A DNA stretch of 64,000 bases, taken from positions 7,045,501 through 7,109,500 of the forward strand of contig JAVHKY010000054.1 in assembly GCA_035079385.1 (NCBI GenBank). The letters run 5' to 3'. This document shows, in pieces, positions 23,956 to 37,544 of the stretch. The stretch is from Aspidiotus rigidus (lineage: Eukaryota; Arthropoda; Insecta; Hemiptera; Diaspididae). A model generated the notes under the pieces. The model did not search any database and had not been told where the DNA came from. It saw only the letters and a program-made list of their open reading frames with translations. Position numbers and translations under genes: made by a program. The first letter of the stretch is position 1, and the number at the start of each line of letters is the position of its first letter.

Positions 23956-26900
23956 TAGACTGATATGGATTGTATGTATTCGGTGGGTCAAGGATATGAT
24001 GGCACACCTTTAATGAGACGTCGCTTGCAAGGTGCTTAAGCTAACAAAGAGCATCCAATCACGCGCCGCGCACCGCCTCACATTGGTTCCATCTGATTGA
24101 TATCAGCGGAAACAAGTGAATGTTAAATACCATGTTTTCACGTTCCATCAAAAACTGACAAGATCCACCTTTGACGATCAGAAAGCAAAAACTGACAAGA
24201 TTTAACTCTGACGATTAAAAGAAGCTCAAAAATGTAAGCTTTACCAGATATCACCATATTCGAGAAGCAGTATTAAGAGGGTTGTCACTTTTTTCCCTAA
24301 GAATGATTTTCTTTTGCTTTTCCTGGTCCATTCTTCTATGAACTTTACAAAAAATAAAACGTACATAATTCAAAGGTATTTTGGTAGAATATAAACAATG
24401 AACTCAGTTTGTCATTCAGAAAATCAAAATTCCAGGGTCTGAGTAGAAATTTTATTCTAGGTTTTCCAGAAAATGATAACCCTGTATTAGAAATTTCTAA
24501 AAATCAAGTGGAAGGTACATCACCAGCCGCTAATCAACTACATACTTACAATGCATTTAAAATATTGCTTTTCAAACATTATTTCCGAACTTTTTGCTCT
24601 CACACTGCCTCTCGATCGATTGTTCCCAACAAAAACATCAAGTATAGGTACTTAAAAAGATCGATAGAAATTGCGAAAGTCGTGTAAGAAGAAATTCAAG
24701 AACTTGGAAATTTTGGGGGCACAGAATTTGAAAAAATGTTGTAAAAAACAAAACACTGTTGTCGAAGCAAGAAATTTCTCGTATCTTTGAAAGATCGTCC
24801 AGCGATTCAATGTGATGGCTTATAATTCGGAAGTTTCATTCAGCAAAATGAAATATTGTCTACAATTATGAATGATATTAGTTTTCCTCACAAGGTGTCC
24901 ACCAGAGTTGGCGAATGAAAATCCGAAACTTTGAGATTTTTTGGGAAGTTGACCTGAATTTTTTCGAAGCCTTTTCAATAGAGTTTTTCCTCTTCACAGG
25001 GCATTGGAAGTCATATCAATTAAATAATTTTTCATCAATTTTCTTATTAGACTTGAAAGAAATTCTTTCCGGGTTCATCCAACTGAATTTCAGGGCAATC
25101 TTTATAGAATCTAGGACTTTTTCGGGGTTTTTCGGGACCGGTAAACACTCTGTTTCAATAGACTGATGGTTGCTGAATTTTGAAAAGCTTCTACGAAATT
25201 CAACCACCCCTCACCCTCAGAAAAAAAAAATGAACAAATAAAAATGAAAATAGAAACTTTTTCCACTTCAGTACAACAGACACCTGCACCTCTTTTCCGC
25301 AAATTTTACGTTCCGTCAATTAGCTTGCCTCGTACCCTGATCTGCAATCGTGGATTCTCTCTTCGATTTGATACCACAAAGATGCCTAAATCTCTCAAAA
25401 GATACATTAGAAATCTACTAGCGGAATTCTTCATCCTTTATCACTATAATGCAGATGGATCAAAATACATATTTAATGAGAAATTAAGTAAGATGAGCAA
25501 ATCAGTTTGATTCATTTGACAGAACTAAATGCTATACTTTTCTGCGTATCTCACATTAGCTGCAAGACTCCTACCTGTCACTCAACAAACTCCTCAACTA
25601 AACCTATTCGACTGTCTTTTCTTTTTCTGTCTATTCTATCAATTTCCATATCACCTTTGCTCAAACTCCAGAATGTAGCAGCCAAACAGGCCACCACATT
25701 CAGCTCCGTTGCTAGGTACAAACATTGTAGGCAGCTGCATGGAGCGGCAAGTTCAAGGGGCGGCAAATTCGCGATCAAAAGATAATCTTGGGCCTATTGT
25801 CTGGGGAAAATAACGGCAAAAACTAGATCTTGCTTATAACGCCACAGAGGCTTCCACATTTAATCAACAGCTTTCAAATGGTAACGTAATCAACAAGCGT
25901 TGGTTCAAATACCGAAAAAATCAAACGAATCATAAACTCAGCATAGAAATCAAAAATGTATGTTTTCTCTGAACATCATTTCCCCGATCTGATAGACGGG
26001 AATCAGCCTCATGCCCCCATTGCTTTCTGTACCAGCAATTTTATAATTACGATAAGGTTTTTTTTTAGTGATAGCTTTATTTAAGAAAATAATTTCTTGT
26101 ACCAAGTAATTTTACTCGTGTAATCATAATAAGCTGTTTTGTTTTTTTTTTGTGATGGTTCAATCCAAGCCCCCATTACAAAATCGTATCTACGCCGTTT
26201 TACAGACTCCAACATCCCGTTAAATTTTTTTGATCCACGTCCCTTTCCTTATACGAATTTGACAGAGCGATCGCTAGCTTCGCTAAATGTTGTAAAGCAA
26301 TTATAGTTGATGCTTAATTGTGTATCTAAAACGTGAAAATAAGCTTTGGTCTTAAACAAGAAAATTGTCAACAACTCCAGTAATGAGTTTTGAAAAAAAT
26401 ATAGTCAAAATAAAGTTACGAGAAGACATCTAAAATCAACTATATTCTCGAACGGTCCTGTTGACTAAGGAATCCTTCAGATAGACCAAGAGATTCCTTA
26501 AGGAAACTTTCCCCGTAGAATAAGGAAACTTCGAGAAGTGGTAATGGTCTTCAATTCGATCATAGCAGGACCTTGAATTTTTTGAAAATTTGAAAGTTTC
26601 ATCATTTCAATGTTCACCTCCTAGGACCATGCTTCCACGCATTTCCACCTGCCGCAACTCTTTGCTGTCAAGTCTACATAGTCTCGAAGGGAACCTGCCG
26701 CTTGGGCATCTGTATTCAAGCTCGAGCCAGAAGAGTCTTCTCGATTTTTCACTGTCCTCTCATCAATTATTTCCGCTCATAAGATAATTCATTGAAATAG
26801 GCCGAATTTTGTACATATTCTTCCATTTCCTTTAATCAATCACGTGTTCTTCGCAAAATTTTCTTCTTTGACAATATCGTAATTTTATATTGTTTGTTGG

Positions 26901-28034
26901 TGTCGATAAGTACGTACGTTCACAAGGACCATTTAGATACGGATGGAAGAGGAATCGGACCAGGAGATTTCCTTTCTTATCTGTATCGTTTCATGGATGA
27001 CTTTACGGAACAATGCTCTCAAAGTTTTCTCCTCAGGAAATCACTGGCTAACAGAAGAATGACTCAAGACATACTTCCTAGATAACTCTCTTTTGATACC
27101 ATGTATTGTGGAGTCATTACCCATCCCAATCCACAAAGAATCATCATTATGAGGTGTTCGAAAACAAACGACACGAAAAACCTGCATTGCTGAATTCCGG
27201 GTCATCTGAGGTTGATGAAAAAAAATTCAATATTAATGTAATTGAGAAGGCGTGGTAACGAGAATTTTGGAACTTCGAAAATATACTTGGAAGCTATCGA
27301 TTAGAGCACATCATTTCTAATGACCACGATTGAATTGTACATTACAAAGTACGCACATGACAAGTTGAAACTTATATCGACTTTGTGTTCATTGATGATA
27401 AATCACTTCAAAAAAACTTATCAGCAAAACAGATCAAAAATTGGTTTAAATTGAGAGCGAAATGAGCTTTGTAGTGAATTTGGAAAAGATATCAAATGAT
27501 CTTGGAATTTCTCTTTCCTCATTTGTAATGTTTCTTTGGAAGAATGAATAATTTTTGAAAAGGTATCAATGAAAACAGCGAGAATCACGAAGAAAAAAGA
27601 ATCATTTAACGAAGAAAATGAATTCATATACATCTACTTTTTTCAAAGTAGCTTTATTTTTCCACGGAAAAATTTATACGAATTACATATCCTATACTAG
27701 CCAAAAAGAGGACAATTCTTCTTCCGTGATGAACTCTACCCAATTCTTTTCTCTCTTTCGATCATCAACTCGAGAGAATGAAAACGACTTTACGATTGCG
27801 GTACATAAAATGTCATTTTAAGGCTCGGAAATAGACTCTATCCTATTATCGAGTCATTTTATTTCTATCAATTTTAAAAACAAAGCAAGACAAAATTTTT
27901 CTTCCACTTCGGTAAACGATTATTCCATAAATTTTCAGAGGTTTTAGCTTTAAACTAGAGCAGTTACCAAGTTTATAAGTTCATCATAGCATAAAAAAAG
28001 AATGAAATTTATAAAAACAAATATGTAGCCCAGA
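23956..28034. other. intron sequence, nothing assignable
   Basis: Only short frames. The frames at 24409-24687, 25244-25510 and 25507-25785 were examined and show no family motifs. Confidence 0.45.
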
Positions 28035-28118
28035 GATTGAGGACGTATCTGGCAAAAGGGCGTCCGGTCAATGTATTTCTTACGGACGGACGCCCTTCTG
28101 CCAGAACCTTCCTCGATT
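28035..28118. other. 84-nt imperfect hairpin
   Basis: 28049-28066 (CTGGCAAAAGGGCGTCCG) pairs with 28087-28104, with one mismatch in 18. Pairing continues outward through 'attgagga'/'atcgagga' for a stem of about 32 bp around a 20-nt loop. The size is like a microRNA precursor, but a tiny foldback repeat is equally possible. Confidence 0.45.
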
Positions 28119-30759
28119 GTAAAACTATACATCAAACAACCATCGAACGGATTTCCATAATCTGAAAGAAACTTCAGATACTCCACTCAAGTCTTCATGA
28201 AGGCAATAATCCTTCACGATGATTATTTCAGATGTCTTCGACTAAACCAATAATCAATATGATTTCTTAAAATTTTAACATACCTTGTTCAGAAAACGTT
28301 GGATTGTAGAGTAATTTCAAAGTTCGCTAGTTTACGACATCATGAAAATTTACAAAAAAATATTCTATGATCGTCCCAAGATGTCATAATAGGGCTAAGC
28401 TTTATCTCCCCACGAGAATTAAGGCACCTTTGATAAGAACCACGAACAGACACACATTATGAAAACAGAACACTCGTGATATGAGAAATTTGTTGAAAAA
28501 TTCAACGTTATTAAAAACAAACACTTATCACTTCTATCACTTATGAGCACCACACAGATCACTTCACCAGTAATAAAGCAGCTCTACCGGGTTCATTCAG
28601 AATAAAATACATAAATTCCCAAAAACCTATCTAGAAACCATAACGTTTCAAACAATACCTATCAGACCTTTAACAAACTACCGAACGCATTTCGACTTGA
28701 CTTCCAACTCTTTCACGTACGTCAATGTGATTGTGATGAAAAAAGCCCGAAGCGCTACAACCATCATTATCATGACTTCTGAAAAGGACCGTTTCACAAA
28801 AACGCTAAGTCACAATGATACACGCAGAATTGCTGTATGACTCTTAATAATCGACAGAAAACCATTTATTATCAATTAAAAGCATAACTCACCTGCGTAC
28901 GGCTACGATTCCCAACGTGTGATCAAAAAGTTATATTTTTTTCATAAACATTCGTTTCTATCACTAAATTCCACATCTGGACGAAACAATGTAAAATATT
29001 AACTAATATAGCTATGAGAATATTGACAAAAATTGCACGACGAAATGACGAAATGCGATAATTGAAGCTCACGCACGGTACATATAAAGTCAAAAAAAGC
29101 ACCAAGTACGACACGAAAACTGAACAAAGCTTTAATTGTATTCTCGGGAGTTCGAACCTCGCGGCGGACAACTATCGTGCCATACGTCCAAAACTAACAT
29201 GGCCGATCTCTCTCAGCAGCGTCGGAAAAGAGAAGAAAAAAAAAAAAAAAGGAGGAGGAAAAACACAATCGTGCTCTGTTTACTGACGCTTCATTTCCTA
29301 TGATCCGTTTGCTGGGCCCCTGTTATGCCCCCCTTCACAATTGAATGCATTTAAAAAGCGTCGCTCCCCTCTCTTCGCCAAACGTTTTGAAGGCTTATTT
29401 CCTTCGTTCTTTTATGTGAATGCTGGTTTTAATACCCGGCGCGTTCGCGAGCACGGATACACGAATCCGCTCACTTTTTTTCTTTACACACGCTGCGTAC
29501 CGCACATGGTACGATCTACGAGTTATATACCTATTAAATTATACATACGACTGCATCAACCTATAATTTTGGCTATTTTCATCCCGCGTACTTCATCTTT
29601 GTCGTCGAGCTTTCTAACGAGAAACCTATTAGGTACCCGCCGAGAACCGCAAGGAGTTTCCTCGACTCTTTAAAAGGCCAAAACTCGAACTTGGCCGAAT
29701 TGTTTTGAGTTCCACATTTAAATGAGGAATAAAATACATCAGCTTCGTATAATAATCAATCTCCGAATATTTCGATTAAAGTTAGAACCGGGGTCGTCAT
29801 TATAAGAATATTACTCTCTATAACGGATCAAAAGGAGATAAAATCCAATTATGTTCATTGGTTTATTGTTTTCAGACTACGAACCAATCCGTGAAATATA
29901 AGAACATACCACATAGGCCTATATATACATATTTTTCAGATGATAACCGAGATCTTCATCGCCTAAAGAGATACGGAGTCATTAATTTTCGATATTCACC
30001 ACGGGAAACCATAATTTTTGACAACTTTAGTCCGTGGGGATTTTCCGAGTACGGAGCGAACGATAGGGCAGTATGCTTATTAATCAATCGAAAATGGTTG
30101 CTGCAAATAAAAGTTCTTCATACTATCATTGTATTTATTTTGGTTACCGCAAACGATTTAATGAATAAAAATGAAAAAGATTCGTGATATTTTATATCAA
30201 ACAAACTGTGGTAGAGCGACAGAAATATAATACTGCCACTTATACGACCCATAGGCATAACTCACGTCCGCGGCGGAAAATGTACCCAGTACAAAATGAG
30301 ACGGGGTTCTGTTTTTCTTCTTACCTTCAATCTGTTGAAAATGGGTGTGAAGGTTCAATTTGACATGAAAATATTTCTGAAGGCCTCAGGTAGAACAAGG
30401 AAGATCAGAAATGTGAAATTCCACGCTATAAAGATTCAGCAAGCGAAAATACCCGAAGTTTCAAATAACTGGGATGAGTCACACCTTCAAAATTGCTCTC
30501 AATCACTTATCTTCCACACTGGAGTAGATTGTTGCGCACTCTGAAATGATCATCCAACAACCGGTGAAGGTTACAACAAAACTTTCAATGTGTATAACCA
30601 TGTAGAATACCGGTATACTAAGCCGATAGAACACTTGTTAGAATTCAACATTGATAAGGAAAAAAGCAACCAGACGGTGAATTCATGAGACTGAACACTA
30701 CATCAACACTTGCTCTATAAAGAGGCGGGGCCTTTTCTTCAACCTTCAAATGAACAAAA
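28119..30759. other. intron sequence with a more GC-balanced, CpG-containing part at 29.1-29.7 kb
   Basis: 29150-29700 is less A+T-rich and contains CpG-bearing words (CGCGGCGG at 29160, GGCGCGTTCGCG near 29440). This could mark a promoter of an alternative transcript, but no supported exon was found. Frames at 29341-29673 and 29858-30187 have no recognised domain. Confidence 0.35.
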
Positions 30760-31080
30760 TTGCAAAATCTTAATCTCAAGATTATAAAGTCCAAAATAAA
30801 TGGAAGAAGCTCAAAAGTGATGATGGTACTAACCCGGCCAAAAATCTCTGAACTACAAACTCAGATCGACAAAAGAAGTAAGGAACACGGAATGAAAATC
30901 AACACACCCAAGATGAAAGTTGTTCAAGTGGCGGAACCTCGACAATGTTTTCCCAAAATATTTTTGTTGGAAGGCATAAAATTTATACGGACAATTAAAA
31001 GTAAGAGACTAATCAGAATCAAGAACTTTGACAAACATATTAATACGGCATTCTGTCCTAAAAACGCCCACAGAATTTGA
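30760..31080 (+). pseudogene. decayed reverse transcriptase fragment
   Basis: The plus-strand frame includes VMMVLTRPKISELQTQIDKR and KEHGMKINTPKMKVVQV. The pattern '(V/A)xL...ELQ.Q.D......G(L/M)(K/T)IN..K.KVM' is what follows the YADD box in LINE reverse transcriptases, where K-T-K is usual and P-K-M-K is seen here. The following FLLEGIKF resembles the stretch before the YLGS motif. The catalytic box itself is not intact and no other domains are seen nearby, so this is a short relic. It ends next to a module 'tttcaacagggaacc' shared with other repeats in the window. Confidence 0.4.
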
Positions 31081-31146
31081 TTTCAACAGGGAACCCGTTC
31101 CATAGTGTTTTTTTTGAAAAATTTGCCGTCCTAGGTCCAAGCAAAA

Positions 31147-31400
31147 TAGGATTTATTTAATTAATCAGTTTATTTATTTACTTACTTATTTATTCATTTA
31201 TTTTTTAATTAATAAATTAATTTGATTAATTAATTTATTAATTTATCTAATTGATTAATTAATTAATTTATTAATTTATCTAATTGATTAATTAATTCAT
31301 TTATTTATTATTTAATTAATTTATTTTATTTATTCATTCATTAATTAATTAATTTATTTATTTACTTACTTATTTATTTATTCAGTTTCTTTCTTTCTTT
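31147..31400 (+). repeat. A+T tetranucleotide tract (TTTA/TTAA)
   Basis: About 250 bp composed almost only of TTTA, TTAA and CTTA words ('aattaattaatttattaatt'). Confidence 0.85.
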
Positions 31401-31404
31401 TTTT

Positions 31405-31570
31405 CAAGTCTCCTTCTTATCATATAAAGCTTGGGAGCGGGGCCTGTGACGTTATAATTTGATGACGCCATAAGTCAGCCATGTGACGTCACAATCTACA
31501 TTTTTCAAATCCCACGTGCCTCATAAAATAAGTTCCAGCTACCCTCCGCTTTTCTTTCTGAAAACAAGAT
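31405..31570 (+). repeat. solo end of the TGACGTCA foldback repeat
   Basis: 'cttatcatata...agcttggg' followed by 'tgtgacgtcacaatctacat' and 'cacgtgcctc' parallels 38585-38700. It follows directly after an A+T tetranucleotide tract and a short 'tttcaacagggaacc' module at 31081. Confidence 0.6.
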
Positions 31571-32504
31571 GGCGTCTTACTTGCACAAGATTTCTACTGA
31601 ATGAAACACTGGCCTTCATGAGCCTGCAACGTGTAAAATATCAATAAAAACTTTTTCTTCTTCTCATCTCAAAAACAGCTAGACTCCTCCCCGTCAATTA
31701 CTTTTTGGGTTTGTCACATTGCGTGGTATACTGAACAATCTTCTTCTGTATCATTCAACATTCATCATGTACTACAAAGAGCCTGCGTCTAAAACGACAG
31801 AACCTTTTGAATAGTCAAATGTTTTTCTTTCTCGCCATCTTATTTTTTATCGCCAATGGAAGTTTGAGCACTTTGAATTTGCTTTTCTTAACTTGGTTGA
31901 AAATAAGACATGAAAAACTAAGGAATGAATCATAAGAGACCCATTTTCCAGTGACGTCACGTAACCCAGCTGACTTGCTGTTGTTGCAGTTCTCCTTTTC
32001 CCTAACTGGCAATGAACAAGCAAAATGTACACAACGGATTTCACATGTGAATTTCTATGAGAAAAATTGGATTGTTCAGACCTATCAATAGTTCGAAAAT
32101 TGTGGATTAGATTCGTCAACTTGAGGCTTTTATCTATATCTCTCAGGCCAAAACACTTCTGTTATTTTTCAACCTCTTAGAAGTAACATAACTAGGAAAA
32201 CAACCAAACGTTATCATTGTGTTACGTAAATGGGGAAAAAATTGTTTATATTCTTGATGTTCACTCAGACTGTAGATGCAGACATAAGACATGACTTGTG
32301 ACAGTTGATACGAGAAAAGTTTATTGGAATTGGCTGTCTACAAAAATTTGTAAGGATGTTTTTGACCAAGAGTAGTGCCCTCTTTATTTTTCCTCTTTGG
32401 TCCAGTAAAATGAATCGGGTAAAGATGAAATTCCGTATGATTGTCAGCTATTGAATCCTAATAGATCTCTCAAAACTTTTCATTCCTTCGATGTTTTCAC
32501 TACT

Positions 32505-33112
32505 ATCTTGGTAAATATTGATTTTCAAGCAAAAATACCTCTAATAAAAATTAAAGATCATGCAACTTTCTATAATTAATATTGAGTATTCATTTTTTTC
32601 CTAGCGTTGATAACACCTAACTGAGATAACCGCCTTCAAAAATGCTTTTCATATACACCGTTAAATACACAGCTCGTTTGGTACACGTCGTTTTAAGTTT
32701 TAATTCTATAGCACAAAAATACAGCATAGAAGTTTTTGATGATCTACGATTCTCTTCCAATTTCTATGCGAAAAAGCCAATGAATTATGCATCCAAGTTT
32801 GAGTAGAGTGAAACGCGACACAAACTATTATTTTTACTAAACACCCTCTCTAGATGGGGACAAATATAATTTGGAAAGATGACCTCAATCCGTCCACTAG
32901 TTTTCAAAAAAGTTGGTAACAAGTGTACCGATTAACAGACCCATAAATACAACACCATAAATAGTTAGATGGGAATTATTTTGGATAGCGATTATCTCAG
33001 TTACTATGAGTGCTAAGAAAAAAATAAATACAACAATATTTTTACAGGAAATTGTTTGATCTTTCATTTTTATAAGATGTATTTTTGCTTGAAAATCAAT
33101 ATTTATCAAGAT
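32505..33112. mobile_element. long-TIR foldback element (about 600 bp, arms near 190 bp)
   Basis: The left arm from 'ttggtaaatattgattttca' (32510) matches the reverse complement of the right arm ('ttgataaatattgattttca', ending near 33107). Similarity continues with gaps through 'aaagatca', 'tttttttcctag', 'ctgagataaccgc' and 'ggtacac', so arms are about 190 bp. The right arm carries a minus-strand frame of 70 codons (32897-33109) with two hydrophobic stretches (IVVFIFFLALIV and YGVVFMGLLIGTLV). No family is recognised; the left arm frame is broken. Confidence 0.6.
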
Positions 33113-33239
33113 AATATTTAAAAAAAGCTAACAGCAAATTTTTTTAATGATTTTTAGTTTCTGATTTCCTCCTAGTGCCAAATCAATAATTCTTGCCGCA
33201 AGCCGTGTAATGTTCAGCGAAAACTGACCTACCCTGATA

Positions 33240-33560
33240 AAGAATCTGAAGTTGAAAAAATTCTGACTACTTGGGGAACTTAGTTTTCAGTCATAGTCTA
33301 TGATAGGAAGAGAACTTAGAAGAATCTGGACTCAGAAGAAAATTCTAACTCTCGGTCTATGATATATGATAGCAGGAGGACTACATGATAGGAAGAGGAC
33401 TTGGAGAAATTTTTACTTCCAGGCTATACTGTACATACCATGAAATGAGGGACTCAAGAAAATTTGAGAATATCCAAGATTTCAATTTGAATTCGCAATA
33501 CCAAAACCAATTCGACCTATGGACCAAGTTCCATGCGTTCCTCGTTCAACTTCGATAACG
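33240..33560 (+). repeat. copy of the 'gacttggaaaaatttcgact' minisatellite with conserved tail
   Basis: Units such as 'gataggaagaggacttggag' and 'aatttttacttccaggctat' lead to a conserved tail: 'aatatccaagatttcaattt', 'gcaataccaaaaccaattcg', 'tgcgttcctcgttcaacttc'. The tail recurs at 59100-59210 and in part at 59850-59930, so the family is a dispersed element, not only a simple tandem repeat. Confidence 0.65.
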
Positions 33561-36500
33561 GAGACGCCGTTTTTCCTCTCTTCTGTGAGGAGGGAAAGCA
33601 GTCCGGGAGGCAAGTTGCCCTTTTTGTCCCCTATTCCGCCACCAATGGCTTAGATATCAGCAGCAGCTATTCTGCTGTTGTGATCGGCGTTCACATCACA
33701 AGTGTGGGAGGTTTTAAGAGACTCATTAGAACCTTTCTTCGAACAAATTTGCACAGAGAGTACCAACTCCAATTGATTTTCTTGTGAACACCACATTCAA
33801 TTTCGACTTATTCGAATCCCGGCTTCTCAACTATATCATTTTGAGAAGCACAATAATATTCAGTCTTAAATTTTTCTGAACTGAAAATTTAAAAAAAAAA
33901 CAAAAAAATTGCACCCAAGTTTATAAACAAGCGGTTAAACCTTCAGTAGAGGGCATTGCAAAGTTAGTTGCTCGATAAAGGTGAGCATAATGAAAACACT
34001 GGCGCCTTCAATGTGAAAAAATAGCACGTATCAAAATTTATTGAAATCTAATTTTTTAGTGATACAGCAATCAACTTTGGACCAACATTTCTTTTACCAT
34101 CACGTTCAAGTCGATTAAAATGAATTCAAAGTTTGCTGCAGTTTAATGGTAAATCATACATGATCACTCTAAAAATAAGCAGGGGTGTAACTCTGAAGTT
34201 TAATAAAGATCACTCGTACATTTTTTATCTTTATGGTTTGTCAGGGGTCTATTCGGGCCGAGCTATAAAAACGGGAAAATCGATGAGCGGTGCGGGAGAC
34301 GGGCGGAAGGTCTCCTCAAATCGATCTAAAGAAGATAAGCTGCAGAAAATTTTACGCTTTACAAATCATTTTTTCTTAAATTGTTTCGTTTCAAAGTTAT
34401 TTTGAGATTACTCAATGAACATTTCAATGGGAAAATCGTCCAGCTCCCATTTTCATTTTTATTGATTGTAATGCCTGAATTTGGACCAGACAACCAGGAT
34501 TGTAGTGCACTGTCTCCGAACGGAAGGAAATTGAACTATGGTGGTAAATGTGAGAACAAAAATAAATAGAGCAGAGTGATCGTTTGACATCTCATGGAAA
34601 ATGGTCCACAAATACAACCCTATAAATTAATTGAGACGGCAAAACCCTATAGATTCCCTTCCATTTGGTAGTTAGTCAAATTTTCTATTCTTCTACCATG
34701 TATCATCGTAGTTCGGTGGCCGTTTTCAAATTTGGAAAAAGTACCATTACTTGTTAAATGAACCAATTGTGTTGTTATTGATCCTGGTGTGGCGGATGAG
34801 CGGTCACAATAAGGAGCTTGAAGAGACACAGAAAAATTTCTTTGATTGGAACCTTTCTGTGTATCACGTAAAATACAGCTTTTATTGCACAGGACAACAC
34901 CACACTTTAAGGATGAAGACAAAGTTTTCTGCTTATTGAAAAAACTTACAAGAATTTTCGCTAAAATTTAAAATCAAAAACATGGACATAGTACTCAGAA
35001 AATTGGATCCTCCGAACAAAACAATGTCTGTTATCCTTCAACTATACGTTATATTCTCTCCTCGGATATTTCCAGTGGTAATATCAAATTAAATTATCGG
35101 GCGCACACGTAGAGCAGCGTTTCAAAGATGTCTTATCACAACAATTTCTCGAAGTCGATTCACACACACAAAAAAAAATAAAAAGATGCGATGCGACGCG
35201 TAAACCTATTTTATACAACCCGAGTATAAGAAGTTCTCCAATCTCAGCCTTCGTCTCTATTCAACAACGCAGACGGTAAGTAATATCTACCTGTCTTCAT
35301 TAAGAGGCAATTTTCACATCGATGACTATCTCGTTATAAAAAGGCGATATCTGGAATAAATGGAACTTGACGTTTTTGACATATTTTCAGAGAAGTCCCG
35401 GGGGCGTAACGCCGGACATAAAGCGTTCCTTTTTTTCCTATTATTTCGCCAGCGCTTCTGTGTGCCGCTCCACTAAATCAACAGATTGAGTGATTGACCT
35501 AATATAGCGAACTTCTTGTTGTCGCCACTGCCGTTGGGAAGGCCTACTCTCGAACACCCGTAAACTTTCCGAGTCATGATCAACGTATTTCTTTCATCAC
35601 GAAATCAATACTGCAACGAGTTGATTAAATTTTTCCAATCAGGTGAAGCAGGCACAACGTGTGCCGATAAGCAATGGATTACAATATCTTGGTCGCTTTG
35701 TTGGCTAATGAAGTTGCTTGAAATCTTGGTCACAAATAATGCGACAACCAAAAGAAGCCGACAAAAGTGCCTATTGGCTGATGAAAACTTCCTCACTTTT
35801 ATAATGTCTTTCGACTATTTTTGGTACGGAGTTTATCGGTGTACAATATCCGCGCATCGACAATAATTCACACGAAGCGTAAACGAACACCTCGCTTTTC
35901 TCATCGCGGATTCTTCGCTCTAATGACGGAAGTAGAGAAAAATATCTTTACACTTGTTTAGACAGGAACAGCGTGGTATAATTGGTGATCGACTTCGCAT
36001 CAAATACTCCAGTTTCCAACTGTATCGAATAGCATGTTCGTCAGTCTTTTCGGTATGACGAGTCAACTTCGCGATCAACAGGTTGACATTTGTCGATATT
36101 CGGGCTTGATCAATGACCTGCGCCAGCAGTGGCTCGTAGATGATACCGACGTTTCGTTACACAGCGGATAATGACGAATGACAAATTGTCGTGGATGGCC
36201 GAACCTCGCTATTGGATATGCTTCATTAAGATTTCCTAACGGTGATCTAACTAGTTCCGAAAATGCGAGACAACCGATACAGATTCTTCCCCGTAGAACA
36301 ATGATAATTAGTAGAGTTCAAGCTGAAGAGATGACACTTGCCAAAAAAAATTTATGAGAGAACCTCAGTTCCATAGAAAGGATTCTACATTCGCTCTTTG
36401 ACACAATTTACCATGCAGTTAAGAGCTAATCCACGCATATTTATAAAGTCACTCGTTAAGATCATACTACCTGTTTACGAGAGAGCACCTGAAGCACACT

Positions 36501-37544
36501 TCATAATTTTTACCGCGCGGACGCTAATCCTCAGTCCTAACAGATCCATCCTGACAATAGTCAAATTAACCTGCAATGTTTTCCCTTGAAAAAAATTCTT
36601 ACGATGTTTTTTGTAGATCGGGTTCAAGACAAACAACAATGATACTTCGCGCAGTTTTAATAGCGGAAAAATTGGCAGTATTGTAACTCGAATTAATAGT
36701 GTTAACGGGTATTCTCTGGGAGAATACCGCACCATTATTCAGAAATTCTGCCTCGTCACGTAGGTATATCGTTCGGATTTGATTCTCAAAGAGCGTCGAG
36801 CATACCTTGTTTCATGTTTCTCGCACGTCAAAAAGGTTTGACGATACATGCCTTTTGCGTACACAGTAGACGTTTCGTGAGTACGGGTATAACATAGACT
36901 ATGTGTCTATTTTGTTTGCCGTTTGTACTTTATAATATTATGTATTTTTAGATTACGTTTCTACAGCCGGGTGATATTATTTTCGTTATAAATGATCTAC
37001 TCAAAAATTCCCTTCCTCGCAACAGAGACGACGAAAGTTTGTTAGACATTGGATACATATTCGTGAACTGCGAAAGCGGAATCCAGAATGGAGATTTCCG
37101 AATTCTATGGCTCGTCTCCCGGGAATCGGCCGCGCATTCCGATTCCGATCTCAACGGCCGAACCAAACGTGATGATGAAAAATGACAAATTTTTGAATAC
37201 GGTATATCGATTACCGACAGACGGATATGATTCAACTGTACAGAATCGATAGTTGCGCACATCGGGTAACGACCCTCTCAATGGAATAGTTTTAGATAGC
37301 GAGAATGAACAGATTGAAAATCCTTTTCTATTCCTCGTTGGTATGCTTTGTTAAGACGCGAGAGAAGTTTGCACAATATTCTCAGTAAATCGCGCACGAT
37401 AGAGCGAAGTATTCTAGAAAAGACTTTTCGGCAATATCATAGGCTTAAATCTTCCATTTTTGAAATCCTCATTCGTGTTTAAATGTCAAACCAGGCCGCC
37501 TTCGACCACTCTCTCTCTCTCTCCAGGGTGCTACCGAAAGCAAT
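33561..37544. other. intron sequence, nothing firmly assignable
   Basis: Includes the dispersed repeat at 34230. A CpG-richer zone lies at 35100-37300. GGTATTCTC-TGG-GAGAATACC (36708-36728) is a perfect 9-bp stem. No protein family was recognised in the frames here. Confidence 0.4.
34230..34440 (+). repeat. dispersed repeat, copy 1
   Basis: 'aaaaacgggaaaatcgatga', 'gacgggcggaaggtctcctc' and 'taaattgtttcgtttc' occur in the same order and orientation as in 49890-50100. Non-coding; class unknown. Confidence 0.5.

Noticed and set aside
29140..29170. 'gagttcgaacctcgcg' resembling a tRNA T-arm
   Set aside because: No matching acceptor stem, D-arm or anticodon arm at the right spacing. No tRNA was found elsewhere by eye either.
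29212..29286. ATGGCC frame MADLSQQRRKREE on the plus strand
   Set aside because: Only about 25 codons, driven by an A tract; no supported exon border or homology.
29341..30187. Plus frames of 110 and 109 codons
   Set aside because: No motif, no splice context, typical length for chance frames in 64 kb.
36948..37262. 104-codon minus frame
   Set aside because: No recognisable motif; composition like surrounding intron.
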